A stretch of DNA of 64,000 bases from Epiperipatus broadwayi (Eukaryota; Onychophora; Udeonychophora; Euonychophora; Peripatidae): positions 2,682,224 through 2,746,223 of the forward strand of contig JAQFVV010006336.1 of the NCBI GenBank assembly GCA_028023455.1. The letters are read 5' to 3'. The notes beneath the pieces were generated by a model, which saw only the letters and a program-made list of their open reading frames with translations, was not told the origin of the DNA and ran no database searches. A program made the translations under genes and the position numbers. This document shows positions 38,280 to 52,139 of this stretch, in pieces; within the stretch, counting starts at the first letter, position 1; each line of letters starts with the position of its first letter.

Positions 38280-40800
38280 GAGGGTTATTTTCTTATAGGA
38301 TTGAATTAGCTGTTGAATAGATGCAACTGGGTGTGTATGTATTTAGCATGATAATCTTGATTTGTTTGAGGGCTTGACAATGCTGGAAAAGGTAGTGATG
38401 CATTTCCTCTGCTGCATGACATAAGGTGCAGAATGTATTTATATGTTTATATAGATGATGATATCAGAGATGTCAGCACCACATATAGATTAAGATGAAT
38501 TAGAAAATTGAAAAAAATTAGGCTCCAGGAACTATCTTTTGAAGGATAAGAGTAGTTGGAATTTATTGATACCAAGCATAGGAGAAGAAAAATTATGTTG
38601 GCTTCTAGATATAGTATAACATATGTTTTCCAGTATGTGTATTTACTAGTCATGTGAAAAATGTTGATCAGTTGGATGCTGATAGGATTGATTGGTAAAG
38701 TGTGGTGAGAAATGAAGCTGATAGAGAAGATTTATCAGTAGGAATTGCTTGTAAAAGCAGTCATAGTGGTGGGAACTTCTGAACAATTGATTCAATTGAA
38801 TTTATTGATTTTTTGTATATAAAACACTTGGGTGATTTAAACTGTCTTCCTGCTCCATAATAGTTTTTTGGTTTGAAAATTTGGCAATAGGCAAATAATA
38901 TACAATCTTAGTCATTATGAGTTTTTTAAATAGGTGAAATTTTACAAAAAAGGAGAGATAAGCTTTGGAAAGAGAGTTGGTAATCTGTGTGGCATTTTCT
39001 TTAACCTTGTTTTGTAAGGTGTTCTTCATTGTGAGTCCATAAAAAATATGAAGTTTAAGAAAAAATATTTATTGCCATTCCTTGGAATGTTTGAGTATAT
39101 GGCTTGTTAGTGCATATAAACCATGATGCTATTTAACTCATGACAAATATAAGTTTATCTGTGACAGTATATTGATTGAGAAGACTTTGCAATATGGGGA
39201 GATGCTTATGAGATGGCAGCAAAAGGCAATGACATCATCCATGTTTGCTATGCATTGAATGTATAATTTGCATGCTTGAAAATGTCTGATGTTATATATG
39301 TTTTAATAAAGGAAATATGTAAAAAATGAACAACAGTTCACTATGAGATGAATCTTAGAAGCATAAGGGTGAATGATGATAAACTTTTCCCATTGAGAGT
39401 TATATGTATCTCTCTGCTCTGCAGTAAGATGTTAATTAAATAAAGCAGAGAACCTGGAATGGTAGTGTTAGTTAGTATATAACTTAGAATGGAAATAGAG
39501 ACAAAGAAAATGAAAAATAGTACTCTAAGAGATGAATCTGAGAAGCACAGGGGTGAATGATGAGAAAATTATCCCATTGAGAGTGATATGTATCACTCTG
39601 CTCTGCAATAAGTTGGTAATTAAGTAAAGCAGAGTCCCTGGAATGATAGTGTTAGTTAGCATATCACTTAGAATGGAATAGAATCAAAGTCCACTCTATA
39701 TCTAGCTGAACTGCAATTGGAGCATATTTTTCAGTCTTGAACAGAGTTCAAGACAACTTTAACCATCAGAGAAGCCTGTATAATAAAAAAGCCTTTTTCT
39801 GGAATGCATATTGGAAAAATAGAGGAAGTATCTGTGACTCTAGATCAGTTATGGTGAACCAATGACCTGTGAGTCAGCAACTGACCCACTCAGGCTTTTT
39901 AAATGACCCATGCATTGATTTTTATAAAAAGAAAACCTAAACTTATTAGAGGATTTTAAAAGTTAGAACCAAAAAAAATTAGTTTTTAACAATCCTCCTC
40001 TCCCTCTTTCAAAGTGATGTCACTGACTTAGTCATCTATAAGCTAACATTAAAAAAATAATGACCAAAATTTGACCCTCTTTTAAAAACGGTTCACCATC
40101 ACTGCTCTAGATGGTCCTTTACAACTTTTTCCAATATCTTAATTCCAAATAACCCCATGGAAATTGAATGGAGGGTGGGAAGAGTACAAGTTAAGCTGGT
40201 TTTTTGGTAAATGGTACAATTGAAATTCGATATAGATCTTTGATGTCATATATCCTTTAGAACATGCAACTTACCAGGTCACAGATATATAATGCAATAA
40301 AGTGCCTAAGATCGGCAAAAGCCAAAGCAGGGATTTTATTGGATCCTGAGTGAAATGAGTTATGGTGGCAAGCTTGTCAAAAATTGTATGGTTTGGAAAA
40401 GAGTATTTGTATCAAGAGGTGCAAATAAGTTTGAAGGTGGTATGAATGCATTGTTGGATTTGTAATATCTGTGTGAATTACTAATATACAAGTTCAATCA
40501 TAATATAACCTGTTCACATATTACCATCAGCTTGGAGTGTCATAGGGACTTTTAGTGTAAATGGGTGGTACAGGGACCAGCGAACTTATCATTGGGTCCA
40601 TGTGTACTAATGAGTAAAACAAATTTTTCTTTTCTTAATAGGAAGATATTCTTAAAGTTGGCTATAAATTTTTTTATAAGTCTGTAAAAGTACATTTAAC
40701 TGTTGGTAATATGATGTGAAAGCTTCATTAGTTAAATCTGTGTATGCAACTTTATTGACCAATGGCAGAAAGTGGGAAGGAGGAAATGAACTGTGTGTTT
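38280..40800 (-). pseudogene. LINE ORF2 RT and C-terminal zinc segment, broken
   Basis: From 5' to 3' on the minus strand there is first a pre-RT linker ([18 protein letters not shown] and [18 protein letters not shown], 40800-40655). RT-like pieces with many stops follow, including a VIHITLNGIIFSSFTPVLL type segment at about 39400-39600. A stretch around 39240 reads ANMDDVIAF and could be the YADD box. The end is well defined: FCTLCHAAEEMHHYLFQHC at about 38430-38380, the CxxC...H...C cluster seen after the RT in Jockey/CR1/I-type LINEs. It then stays open to a TAA near 38297. The clade cannot be fixed by eye. Confidence 0.55.
39345..39690. repeat. Tandem duplication of about 184 bp within the LINE
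   Basis: 39345-39510 and 39529-39690 share GAGATGAATCT, CATTGAGAGT.ATATGTATC, CTCTGCTCTGCA and GGAATG.TAGTGTTAGTTAG. The copies differ at several positions. The duplication falls in the RT region and must have disrupted it. Confidence 0.85.
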
Positions 40801-40802
40801 GG

Positions 40803-41716
<914 letters not shown>

Positions 41717-41759
41717 GTATATTAGGAAGACACCATAATGGTTCTATAATACCATCATA

Positions 41760-41760
<1 letters not shown>

Positions 41761-41844
<84 letters not shown>

Positions 41845-42069
41845 AAGCAATTGATCAGGAAGTCTGATCCATGCTTCACAGCCTTCTATAAACTTAACCA
41901 ATATTAGCCCAGTATCAGCAGGATTTTGCATTAAAGCTAAAATTAATTTGTCCATTTTGTTTACTTAATGGTATTTAAATTTGTATTTGCATTTAAATAT
42001 TTCTTTTCAAATAAATTCCGTTAAGATTAAATTGCTATAAAAAACTTATTCTTAAAACTTATTAATCAA

Positions 42070-42109
<40 letters not shown>

Positions 42110-42110
42110 G
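41761..42110. repeat. (TA)n and (CA)n/(TA)n microsatellites
   Basis: TA tracts at 41761-41809 and 41815-41841, separated only by GGAAT-type bases, then (CA)n passing into (TA)n at 42070-42108. No coding between. Confidence 0.9.
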
Positions 42111-44027
42111 AGTTAATGCAAAATTCTGTTGAAATAAAATGTTATTTGAAATAATATATTTTTATTTTTAAATTTTGTTAAAATATGGTGTATGATTTTA
42201 ATTTGAGATAAGCCTGCTTGCATTTTCTAAAGGAATGTACATTTTAATTAGTTAGCCCATTCAAGGCAAATTAAAGATGGCCTTTTTTAATTAATAGAAA
42301 TTCTAAAGTTTAAATAAAGAAATCTAGATGAAGAAATTAAAAAGTTATTTTTAAAAAAAGTTACCTTGAAACAAATGAGCATGGGGGCTTATCAAGATCT
42401 AAAATCATATGCAAAACAATAGAAGGGTAGCTGACAGAAAGGTATAAAAAGGAGAAGAAAACAAAAGACTGTGTTATTATGTTATTAGGTTATTATTGTT
42501 ATATGATTGTTTATTGATTTGACTATGATCAGCTCTCTGATTCTTTTAGTGATCCGTGCAGATTCCTGTGTCTAGATTAGTGAGATTTTACTTTTAAAAA
42601 TCTCTCGGGGCTCCTATGCTTATTCATGCAGATCCTGTGCTGTGATTTTCTGAGATTTTGTTGCTAAATGCAGAAAATATTTTGCCTGAATTAGGCAGAT
42701 TTTGCCATTCAACTCATTCAGATTCTGTTCCTAAATTTATTCAACTTTTGTCCCCGAAATTACTGTGAGAAGTTCCAACAAGTGACAAGTTAAAAAGTAT
42801 ATTAATTTGATGGACATGATCATGATTGGTGGTTAGGCAAACAGCTTTGCTTACCGCCAGGGAACTAAAATCATCAAAAATGCATAGTATCCAACCTATA
42901 GAAACCTGAACTCTGTTCCATGTCTGTGTGACCTTTCATTAAAAATACTGTGTATTTCCATTTCTTTGTCTGGACAAATATTTCTCTATGGACGTATCAA
43001 GCCACAAACATCGAGGGAACTAAACCAAGGAACCAGGACAGTAACCGTATCTCTTCTCATGAACTATTTATACTTTACCTTTTGATAAATACCTTTCTTA
43101 ACTGCTTTATTTAATATATATATAATGTAACTATTAATATTAGATGTATATTTAAATTTTGTGTGATCATCTATTTATATTTAACCTTTTTTTCCTTCGC
43201 TATTCCTCATTGTTAAAATGTTATAAATGTTTCTCATTCCATTGAGGTGTAAGTTAAAAGTTAATTTCCATTTAAAAAGATCTTTCCAATTCAGATTATG
43301 TCTGTAAATTAAATACTAGTAAGTTTCCATTGTTTGCCAACTTGATCTCCTCAATAACACCTTTTTTGTCCACCTTTAGCCCCATACTTATTTTTTCATT
43401 AGTTATAGATGTCTTAAATGTTTTAAAATTATTTTTAAGCACAAAGCAATTAGAAAATGCTTTGTGAAAGATTTTTTTTAATTGTGCTTTATCGAGGGGA
43501 TTCAAGTTAATAATTTTATTGAAGTTGGAAAGAAAAGAACTTAGAGCACAAAATATTATGTCATTACTATATGCCTTTATTGTCTAGTTTTTCTTCATTA
43601 ATCAATCGGGGAATAGCGGAGGCAATTAAAACATTCCTAAGATTTTAAAATGTCATTTATTAAAAAATATATTATTGAATCTAAAAGCTTAAGTTTTCTA
43701 ATGTTATTTCAATCCTTTATTTTACTTTTCCAATGATGCAGGCACACAAAATATATATTTCATATTATATTTTATGCACATTTAACTTAGTTTTGTTCCA
43801 TAAGTATTCTTGTCCATTGTCTCTCCCTGATGGTAAACTTGGGCCAGGTGAGAAAATAATTTATGTGTGTCTTAGATAATGTTGTTGGTTAGTGATTAGA
43901 CTCGATAATAGGTGAAGAGGGCAGAGGTCATAGTATTCTTGATTTAATATCTTGCGTATGGGTGGCCTCGAGGTACTTTCGCCTTGTATTCGAACTGAGT
44001 TAAACCAACATACCTCATCTGACCGGC

Positions 44028-44029
<2 letters not shown>
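42111..44029. other. No recognised gene; possible LTR-like or promoter-like stretch
   Basis: 42420-42860 is less AT-rich, contains a TATAAAA word at about 42443, and ends with a G/C-richer CTTACCGCCAGGGAACTA. It may be an old LTR, but no ends pair up. On the minus strand, 43505-43296 is open for 69 codons (LKKIFHKAFSNCFVLKNNFK, then ISMGLKVDKKGVIEEIK) with protein-like composition; I cannot assign it. Confidence 0.3.

Positions 44030-44073
<44 letters not shown>
44030..44073. repeat. (TA)n microsatellite
   Basis: A perfect TA run of about 42 bp upstream of the RTE element. Confidence 0.95.
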
Positions 44074-44076
<3 letters not shown>

Positions 44077-44389
44077 CTATAGAAAGGAGATTGCTATTAA
44101 CTGAAAAAAGACCCTTTGAATCCTCTTAGAGGCATTAAAGGAACCAAACAGGACAAATTCCTATTGAAGTTGTTTCTTACTATGTGATTATTCATATAGT
44201 TTATGAATATAGATGGGCTGCTCACCAACATGCAGTAGCCAGCATGCTGAGTTTATTAGCTTTTTACCTCTGAGTTTATGATCAAGAAACACCATGGTCT
44301 TTCTTCTCATTTGCCTAATAAGACAGAATAAACATCTGTGTAAATGATATTTTTTCAATACATATATACAATTATGACAGACAAAAATA

Positions 44390-47024
44390 AATCAAGGCCC
44401 TTATTCCCAGGAAAATATAAAGTCATCAATCAAGGCAGTGGTTGGTTTCCAAATTCAGAGGGTGCTAAGAATCCCCTGATTGTGGACCCAGGCTGCCATT
44501 TGATGATGACATCTTATTTAGGTACTTACAACTGCAGATCACTTTCAAGTGAAGGAATATTGCAAGAATTAGAGAAAGAACTAACTGTCTTATATTAAAT
44601 GGGACATTATTGAACTTTGTAAAGTTAGAAGAAAAGATGAAGAGACAATTGATTTAAAAATTGGCAATGTACTCTATTATAAAGGCACAAATATTGGAAA
44701 TACAAGTGGAGTAGGATTTATTATAAATAAAAAATAAAAGAATAATATTGTGGAAATTGATGGTGTAATAGATAGAGTGGCAAGATTAATTATACAATTT
44801 AATAGCAGATACCAAATGCAGATAATTCAGATTTATACCCCAACTAGTTCTCATAGTGATAAAGTAATAGAAGATTTTTATATGGATGTAAAAAATGTGT
44901 TTGATCAAAGGAAACAACATTTTAAAATTGTTATGGGAGACTTTAATGCTAGAATTGGTAAACAAGTGAAAGATGAAAGTGCTGTAGGTGATTTTGGTTA
45001 TGGTAATAAAAATAAGAGAGGACATAGACTTGGGAAGTTTGCGGAAAAAGAAAATCTTTATATTATGAATTCTTTTTTTTTTGAAAAAAAATATTAAAAA
45101 GAAATGGACATGGAAATAACTGATAGACTTTTAAAACTGCAACAAAGACAGCTGGTAGAAAAAAGCTGAAATTTCTACTTAGACTAAAGAATTTATGAAG
45201 TAAAAAAGGAATATGAAGATATACAAAAATGATGCATTAAAAAGGATTGAATATCTTGAATTTTGTAAAATGGTTGTGGAAAAGATGTTGAAAATAATAT
45301 AAGAAAGTATAACTGTGAACTAGCAATGGAAAGTTGTGGAAGAAAATAAAAGTCTCAAGAATGTAAAACAACATTTTGATTATGTTAGGAAAATTATATT
45401 GGCAATAAGAAAAAAAGATAGAATTATTACTAAAAAGAGAAATGATATCATGAAATGGGTAGAAGACTTCTATCAAGAATTATATAGTAATAAAGAACAA
45501 GTATCCACTATATCTATTACATCTTGTGAATTGCCCAGAATTTTAAATGAAGAAGTGAGACATGCAAATATATATATGAAGAAAGGAAAGGCTCAAGATA
45601 ATAATGGAATTACAATAGATATATTAAAAAAAGCAGGTGAAGAAATAGAAAATGTTTAGCAAAGTTATATACCAAATTTCTAACTGATAAAGATATACCA
45701 GATGATTGGAATAAAATGCAGTATTAATATTAATATTTTAAAAAGGTGATAAAGATCTTATAAATTACAGACCTATCGGCCTTTTATCAGTTTTATACAA
45801 AAAAATTTCCAAGATAATTACAACTTGTCGACAGAGAACATTGGATTTCCACCAACCAAGAGAACAAGCTGGATTTAAAAGTTGTTTAGTACAATATATC
45901 ATATCCAATATTGAGAAAAGTTATAGAAAGGAAAAATGAATATGAGTTGCCATTATATCTTGGATTTATAGATTATGAAAAGGCATTTGATTCTATAAAC
46001 ATTTCTTCAGTGTTTAAAGAATTGGATTATCAAGGTATAGATCGAGGATATTGTCAAATTTTAAAGAATATTTATTAAAATGCAACAGCCACAATTAGAT
46101 TACATAATGATACTGAAAAATTCAATATTGAGAAGGGTGTAAGACAGTATGACTCAATATCTCCAAAACATTTTACAGCAGTGCTGCAAGAAGTATTTTG
46201 TGGATTAAAATGGGAAGCTAAAAAAGTGAAAGTAAACTATTATTTAAGTCGTTTAGATTTTTTCAGATGATGTAGTTGTTTTTGCAAATAATACTTTAGA
46301 GCTGCAGAAAATGTTGCAGGAGTTATAGATAAAAATAGGAAAGTAGGACTAAAGATAATTGTTAAAAAGACTAAAGCAATGTTTAATCAATTTTTTTCAA
46401 AATATGAAAATGAAGATTGATTTTTATGTGTTAGAAGATGTTAACAGATACAAATACATTGGTCAGATTATTAATACAGATAAAAACATAATGGATAAAA
46501 GTAATCATAGAATTAAACTTGGTTGGAGTGTTTTTGGTAGAAATAACTTGATACTAAAAGGAAATATGCTTGTGTTTGAAAAGGAAGGATTTTAATAAGT
46601 GTGTTTTACCAGTTCTTACCTATGGATTTGAGACTAGGACACTTAATAGAAGAGCAATACAAGGACTTTAGATTACTCATAGAAGTATGGAGAGATACAT
46701 GTTAGGAGTAACAAGAAGAAAAGAAAACACAATATATGGGTAAAAGAACAAACAGTGGTTACTGACCTCATTGAAAAAATTAAAAGATTGGAGTTGGGCT
46801 GGACATATTGCTAGAAGAGATGTTAATTGATGGACAATTGAAAACTTAAACTGGATTCAAAGAGTTTATAAAAGACCCAGAAAGGGACAACATGTTAGAT
46901 GGATGGATGAAATAAGAAAGTGTGTAGGGTTGATGTGGAGGAGGGAAGCTAAAGTTCGGAGAAGATGGATTTAACTTGGAGATACCTTCATCTTGCAGTG
47001 GATTGATAATGGTTGATGATGATA
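44390..47024 (+). mobile_element. RTE-type LINE, nearly complete length but disabled
   Basis: A plus-strand copy of the family also found at 23.9-25.6 kb. It spans an APE-type endonuclease (44500-45090), a linker (45100-45660), the RT (45660-46300) and a C-terminal region. It ends CAGTGGATTGATAATGG followed by GATGATGAT, the short 3' trinucleotide tail typical of RTE elements. About 2.6 kb, close to the usual RTE single-ORF length (about 3 kb). The 5' limit is approximate, and no target duplication was identified. Confidence 0.8.
44500..46970 (+). pseudogene. RTE endonuclease-reverse transcriptase, frameshifted
   Basis: The endonuclease starts with LGTYNCRSLSSEG (family 'GTWNVRTL'), followed after a frameshift by the 'WDIIELCKVR' type segment. 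It continues with IQIYTPTSSHSD and the catalytic IVMGDFNARIGKQ near 44940. The linker has MKKGKAQDNNGITIDILKKAG. The RT has FIDYEKAFDSI (motif A, 45965-46000), FNIEKGVRQYDSISPKHF (motif B, where 'GVRQGDPISPK' is usual, so the G is replaced by Y) and FSDDVVVFANN (catalytic box, 46259-46290). Frameshifts and stops separate these blocks, so no active protein is made. The family role is target-primed reverse transcription. Confidence 0.8.
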
Positions 47025-47139
47025 TACATAAAAACATATTTTGTCAGTTCATCTATGTTAAAAAATTTAAATATTGATATACTGATGTATTGACTTGATC
47101 ACACAAGTCATCTACTGTGTGATAAAAGGTAGTAAGCCA
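47025..47139. other. Spacer between RTE and PLE
   Basis: About 115 bp of AT-rich sequence; the exact boundaries of the neighbours are uncertain. Confidence 0.4.
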
Positions 47140-47329
47140 GTTGCAGAGGTACTACAATCACTGATTTGAAAGAAATGTTAAAGTTCCACCAATAGCAAAA
47201 ATGTTAAATTAAGTATGTTTTTTAAAAAAATCTTTTGAAATAGGAGAAATTTTCCATGTATCATGTCAATTATTGATAAAATATGGCCTTTTAAGTATCT
47301 CAAGGGCTTCTCTAATTTTGCACTGGTAG

Positions 47330-48900
47330 AGATTATCATGTGTATATGAACCTGGTACTAGAAAAATCAATTTTATGATCTGAATCTATAGTATGGAGTG
47401 AGAATGATGCTGATGATGAGTGTTGTTTAATTGCATTAGCATGCTCATCTCTCTTAATACTGATGTCATGATTGATCATACCTATGTAAGAAGCTTTACA
47501 ATTTTCACATGAGATTTGATAAACAACATGAGTTTCAAAAGGGATTGAATCCTTAGGCTTGGTTACTATATTATTGATCTTTTGATGAATAAAAAATGCT
47601 ATATTTATATTATAGCATTTTAATGTACATCAAATACTGTCTGTATTTCTTTTCATATGGAACACAAATCCTAATAGCTGATTTATCATCTTTTTGTTTC
47701 CTATTTTATCCATTTTGGTTTTAAAATAAGGCTTTTTTAATAAATTTATAATTATAACTATTTGCTAATAAAGCACTATTAATATGATTTACTTCTTCTT
47801 TTAGATGTGACTTATCTGAAATGTTAATTGCTCTATTGAAAATAGTTTTGGCTAAAGAAACTCTCTAGGTTTGGTGATGATGAGAATGGAAATGTAAATA
47901 TATGTCCATGTGTGTATTCTTTCTGTAAATCAAAAAAGATAAACTATTTGGTGTCCTGGTGGCTACAACATCAATGTAAGAAAAAAATCATCGAATTTAT
48001 TTTTTCCATATTGCCATATGACAAAAGTGTCATCTATGTATCTGAGCCAAATGAGAGGTTTTAAAGATGAAGATTCCTAAAGCACGAGTTTTTATATTTT
48101 CCATGAATAAATCAACTATTACTCCTGGGATAGGTGAGTCCATATGAGTACCAAAAACTTGTTCATAATGCTGTCCATTGTATACAAAATATGTGTTCAA
48201 GAGACAATGCTTAATCAAAGCAATAATATAGTCTGGTAAATTGCACCATTATGAAATTACATTTAAAGCTTCATCAATTGTAATGTTTATAAACAAACAC
48301 ATGACATCAAAACTGACCAGAATGTCATTAGCGTTAATTTAAAATTTTTTTAAAACACATATAAAATGAAAGAGTTTTTAATATATGATTTAATAGATGG
48401 AATTGTAGGTTTAATAAAATCAGATAAATATCTAGCTAAAATGTGAGTTGGAGATCCTATTGCACTCACATTGGATGAAGGGGGCTATCTAGTTTGTGAA
48501 TTTTTGGAAGTCCATAAAATTTTGGATAGACTCATAATTTTTCATGAGTGATTATTTTATTTTTTTTATCTCTGTTTTAAAAGCCGATTTATTAATAATG
48601 GCTTTTAATGTTTTTTTTTTAAATATGTAGTATGATCTCTTTTTGATAATTTGTATGTTTTAAAAACCGATTTATTAATAATGGCTTTTAAAGTTTTTTT
48701 TTTAAATATGTAGTATGATCTCTTTTTGATAATTTATATGTTTTATCATTAAGCAGATCCGAAATTTTATTACGGTACATGTCAAAACCCATAACAACAA
48801 TAGCATTACCTTTATTAGCTGGAAGTAAAACAATTGATTTGTATGATTTTATATTATTTAATGCCTGTCTTTCCTTCTTTGAAATATTATTTTTAGGAAG
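47330..48900 (-). pseudogene. PLE reverse transcriptase / GIY-YIG protein, broken
   Basis: On the minus strand, 5' to 3': GNAIVVMGFDMYRNKISDLL near 48800 (the 'KG.A.VVM....Y..K' block). RT motif B follows as GTHMDSPIPGVIVDLFMENI near 48110 (usual 'GT.MGSP.SP..A...ME'; G to D and S to G changes). The catalytic box LRYIDDTFVIWQYG near 48030 is intact. The nuclease reads HVVYQISCENCKASYIGMI near 47500-47540, followed by KRDEHANAIKQHS and a stop near 47345. Frameshifts occur around 48060 and within the duplication. Confidence 0.7.
48575..48743. repeat. 83-bp tandem duplication inside the PLE
   Basis: CCGATTTATTAATAATGGCT starts at 48584 and again at 48667. The two units then share a T-run, AAATATGTAGTATGATCTC and TTTTTGATAATTT, differing at a few bases (for example TTTTAATG versus TTTTAAAG). 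Confidence 0.9.
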
Positions 48901-49099
48901 CTTAGCTTTTTAAAAAATATTGCAAATCTCAGCTCCAAATCAGCTGATGAAGAAACTATATATATATATATATATGTGTGTGTGTGATACTTTTGGACTG
49001 GATCAAATTCTATTTGATCCAATTTCTGCAACATAATTTGTTTCAAGGAATAAGAGCTCTATGCTATATAAAGGGTAGATGAACTCAAATGGTTTCTTG

Positions 49100-49790
49100 C
49101 TGATAAATGGCTGTAAAGTGTAGTTCATTGAGATTCAGGATAAGAGATTGTCCAGAGTGGTCAGAGAAATGAGTAGGATTAAGGTTAATTTGTATTTAAT
49201 TATGTACAATTGGTGAGTAAACGCAAAGATCAATGAGTTACGCATGCTGCTTATTATGGAACCCGACTGTGTTGGAAGGAAAAAGCCTTGACCATTCATA
49301 AGTGGAAAGGTTATTATATGAAGCCATTTTGTTATGAATGATTGGTAATCAAGATTAAAATCCCCCATTAAAATAGTTGGGTGGGGGAAAAATACAAGCA
49401 AAGAATTAATTGTCAGAATAATGGTTGAAAAATAACAATAAGACCTGAAGAAATATATACAAATATAATATTTGGTGTTGTAATATGGTTGTGAAGTGTG
49501 GTGATTAATATATTGGAGCCAAGTAAATAATCTTGAATGATGAGAATGGGCATCTGGGAATGGTAACAATGCCAGTTCTAGCTTATGATGAAGATGTGGC
49601 AGGTACAGTAACCCTGTCTATTGAGGTAAATAGTAGGTTCAATATGAGATCCATTGTACATTTTCACCTCAAGAAATCCAAACATATGGGGTTGTATATT
49701 GCTTATACATGTTTTTAAGTCAAAAAATTTAGTCACTGAATTGATATCTTGAACATTAAGTGCAGCAATTTTTAGCATCATTTATCAGAG
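49100..49790 (-). pseudogene. LINE ORF2 APE-type endonuclease domain, broken
   Basis: It begins LKIAALNVQDINSVTKFF (first APE block with the Asn), then PHMFGFLEVKM (catalytic Glu). After a frameshift near 49570 it continues to HPTILMGDFNLDYQSF (the GDFN block with Asp/Asn), with LNPTHFSDHSGQSL (closing SDH block) in another frame near 49150. All four diagnostic blocks of the AP-endonuclease fold are present and in order. This enzyme nicks the target for target-primed reverse transcription. Frameshifts make it non-functional. Confidence 0.75.
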
Positions 49791-49889
49791 GTTTTTATGG
49801 TAATTAATTCTAGTCATAAAGTCAGGGTTGGTATACACTCTGATGTTTTCAGGAAGGTCTGGTTATTTATAAATGGTTGTGATTAGCAG

Positions 49890-51480
49890 CTAACAATGTT
49901 TCCAGACCAGCTGTTGAGTGTATTTGTTGTTAGTCATGAAATAAGAATACATTGATCTATGAAGTCTACTAAAAGGCACTGTTTGCATGGGGTATGACTG
50001 CTTTCTACAGAGTTCATGCTGACTTTTTGGTGGAAAATCCAGGTTTTCTTTTGTTTCATTAGAAGTGTTGGGGGAAGAGATGGCTGGTATAGGTGGTAAA
50101 CATGGAGAAATTGTTTTCATGATATGTGTTGAAGTTTTTGTCATATTCATGATTATAAGTAAGAGCTTTTGTCCCAGTAATAATTTTTATTTGCATAGAG
50201 CTGTCTTCAGTTGGTGCATTGGGAGAACTGTTGGAAACAATATTATCTGAGTCAGAGATTGTATGTATTTCAATCAAGCTGTCATGATTATCATTATCAT
50301 TATCTGTCTCTAGGAGTATCAAATCAATAGGTGGTAAATCGTAATTGAAGGTGGATGAATGTATAAGATAGGTAGTATGTGCATAGATAAACTTTTGGGT
50401 ATTGATGGGTGTAATTAAGGATTGATTGCTGTTGGTTGATCTTTGTTAATTTGGGAATTTAGGTGATCAGTTGGTTTTCATAAAAATGAAGTTTGGATAT
50501 TAGACCATTTCCCAACTAAATGATCCTTCTGATAACAGAAGTAGCACTGAGATTTTTTAACATCATATAGGCATAGAGTAGCTTCTTGATAAAGGATTTC
50601 TGTTAGCATTATGTTTGGATCAATGCCATGGTATTTGTAATTTGAAATTATAGCTGTTACTAGGGATGGATATAGTGATATCATTTAGATATGGAATGAA
50701 AAGCTGTAACTTTTCCAAATGGTCACATCTTATTCTGGAAAGCTTGAAGGATGTATCCCAAGTATGTGTTTTGAGTACCCCTGTGAGACAGTTATAGTGA
50801 TGAGGATCCACCATAATTAAGACAAAATTTCTGAGGGATTTTATTTGTGCTTGAAATCAGCCTCTCTGTGTGGTCTGAACGAACTTGATATCAAATACCT
50901 GAAATTTGGATGGTCAACATTACATTCCATAGTATCCCAAATTCCATGCAAAAATATTGTATCAAGTAGTAATTGCCTAGGAAATTTATATAGAGAAATG
51001 TTAGTGTCTGTAAGCAAATAGAATTATTGACATAATAGGAAAAATTCTTTTAAAAGTTACAAATAATCCTCTTGGGATCAAAATATTAAATATATCCTTG
51101 ATTATCATTGGAGCATCTGTGTTTCAAACTGTATATGGGGGGATTGGGCTTCTTGGATATTGAGGTTCAGTTCTATGATGTTACAAGAGATGTTTTTTTT
51201 ATATCATGGAGCTGACTTGGAAATAGTTGAAATATTGTTACCTTTGTTATTAATATCTATTGGATTATTATTACTTTTACTATTGATCTGTTGAGAATTA
51301 TTTTTAATAACATTAGCATATGTTTGTTTTATTTTTGAACTTTGGAATTCGGTGTTAGTGAAATTAGAAGTGGTAGAAATATTGTTACTTTTGTTATTTA
51401 TAACTATTGGATTATTATTACTTTTGATACTTATCTGATAAATATTATCTCTGAACCTTGGAACTCAGTGTTAGTGAAAA
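49890..51480 (-). pseudogene. LINE ORF1 (gag-like) relic with degenerate zinc knuckle
   Basis: Open segments of 60-90 codons follow each other on the minus strand. One (50684-50478) carries CYFCYQKDHLVGKW, a CCHC zinc knuckle in which the last Cys is Trp. It is preceded by an RNA-binding-like region (50814-50620, with CDHLEKLQLFIPYLND) and followed by a Ser/Asn/Thr-rich tail (50322-49890). This order (nucleic-acid-binding domain, knuckle, low-complexity tail) fits ORF1 of Jockey/CR1/I-type LINEs. Upstream of 50820 the frame is lost. Confidence 0.5.
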
Positions 51481-52139
51481 TGATGCCAGTCACTTGGTTA
51501 TGAGATCACTCAGTTGCCATATCAATCAGTAAATTAATGTTAGACAAATCAATTGCTTTGTAAAATTTGAATTCCAAATTTAAACAAATTTGATAAATGA
51601 GTTATCAATCAATTGAGAACAAAACTTTCCAATCTCAAGAGATAAGAATTTTATCTTGTCTAATGAAAGCTTTAAATGAATTTTAAACAAACAAAACTGC
51701 AGTTTTTATCTGAGTTGTTGATAGATGGACAACTGTAGAGCTATATTATTATTATTACTATTATCATTATTATTATTATTGTAATAAACCTTCTAACAAA
51801 ATAAAAAAATGACAGCAATATGAAAGTAGCTAGATAGTTGGTTTAAATAAGTACATACTCAAACAATATATTATTTCCTTAGTGTTTTTTTTATTTTAGT
51901 AAATTCATAGCAAAGATTTCTTTTTACATACAATTTTTTTTATTTGAATTTATATTAAATTCTAATAACACCATCACATAATATTCTTAGAATAGTCATA
52001 TTCCAACAATAGCTTTTTAAAATTTATTCTAGAGTTATCTATTGTAAGTCTAAATAGTCAATGAATTTTAGATGATATAGTGTTGTAATATTTACATCCC
52101 TAGACTAAACTTAGGTAACTAATATATATATATATATAT
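51481..52139. repeat. AT-rich spacer with (ATT)n and (TA)n
   Basis: An imperfect (TTA)n at about 51746-51782 and a (TA)n at 52121-52139. No gene seen. Confidence 0.6.

Larger units (their letters stand above)
47140..48975 (-). mobile_element. Penelope-like element, RT plus GIY-YIG, decayed
   Basis: A minus-strand PLE of about 1.8 kb. Its 5' edge abuts a (TA)n/(TG)n at 48957-48984; its 3' limit lies somewhere after the GIY-YIG stop near 47330. It differs in sequence from the PLEs at 1.3, 17.7 and 27.3 kb. An 83-bp tandem duplication (48575-48743) interrupts the early RT region. Confidence 0.7.
49030..51480 (-). mobile_element. LINE 5' half: ORF1 with zinc knuckle, then APE endonuclease
   Basis: A minus-strand non-LTR element ordered ORF1 (about 51480-49900) then ORF2 endonuclease (49790-49100). 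The RT is missing here because the sequence meets a PLE and a (TA)n at about 48975. The missing RT and 3' part may be the same-strand piece at 37.9-40.8 kb. Confidence 0.6.

Noticed and set aside
44786-45476. Minus-strand frames opposite the RTE LINE
   Set aside because: They are antisense to the APE endonuclease and linker; AT-driven composition.
50065-50250. Plus-strand open frames opposite the LINE ORF1/endonuclease (also 49533-49718)
   Set aside because: They are antisense to recognisable LINE segments and have no domain of their own.
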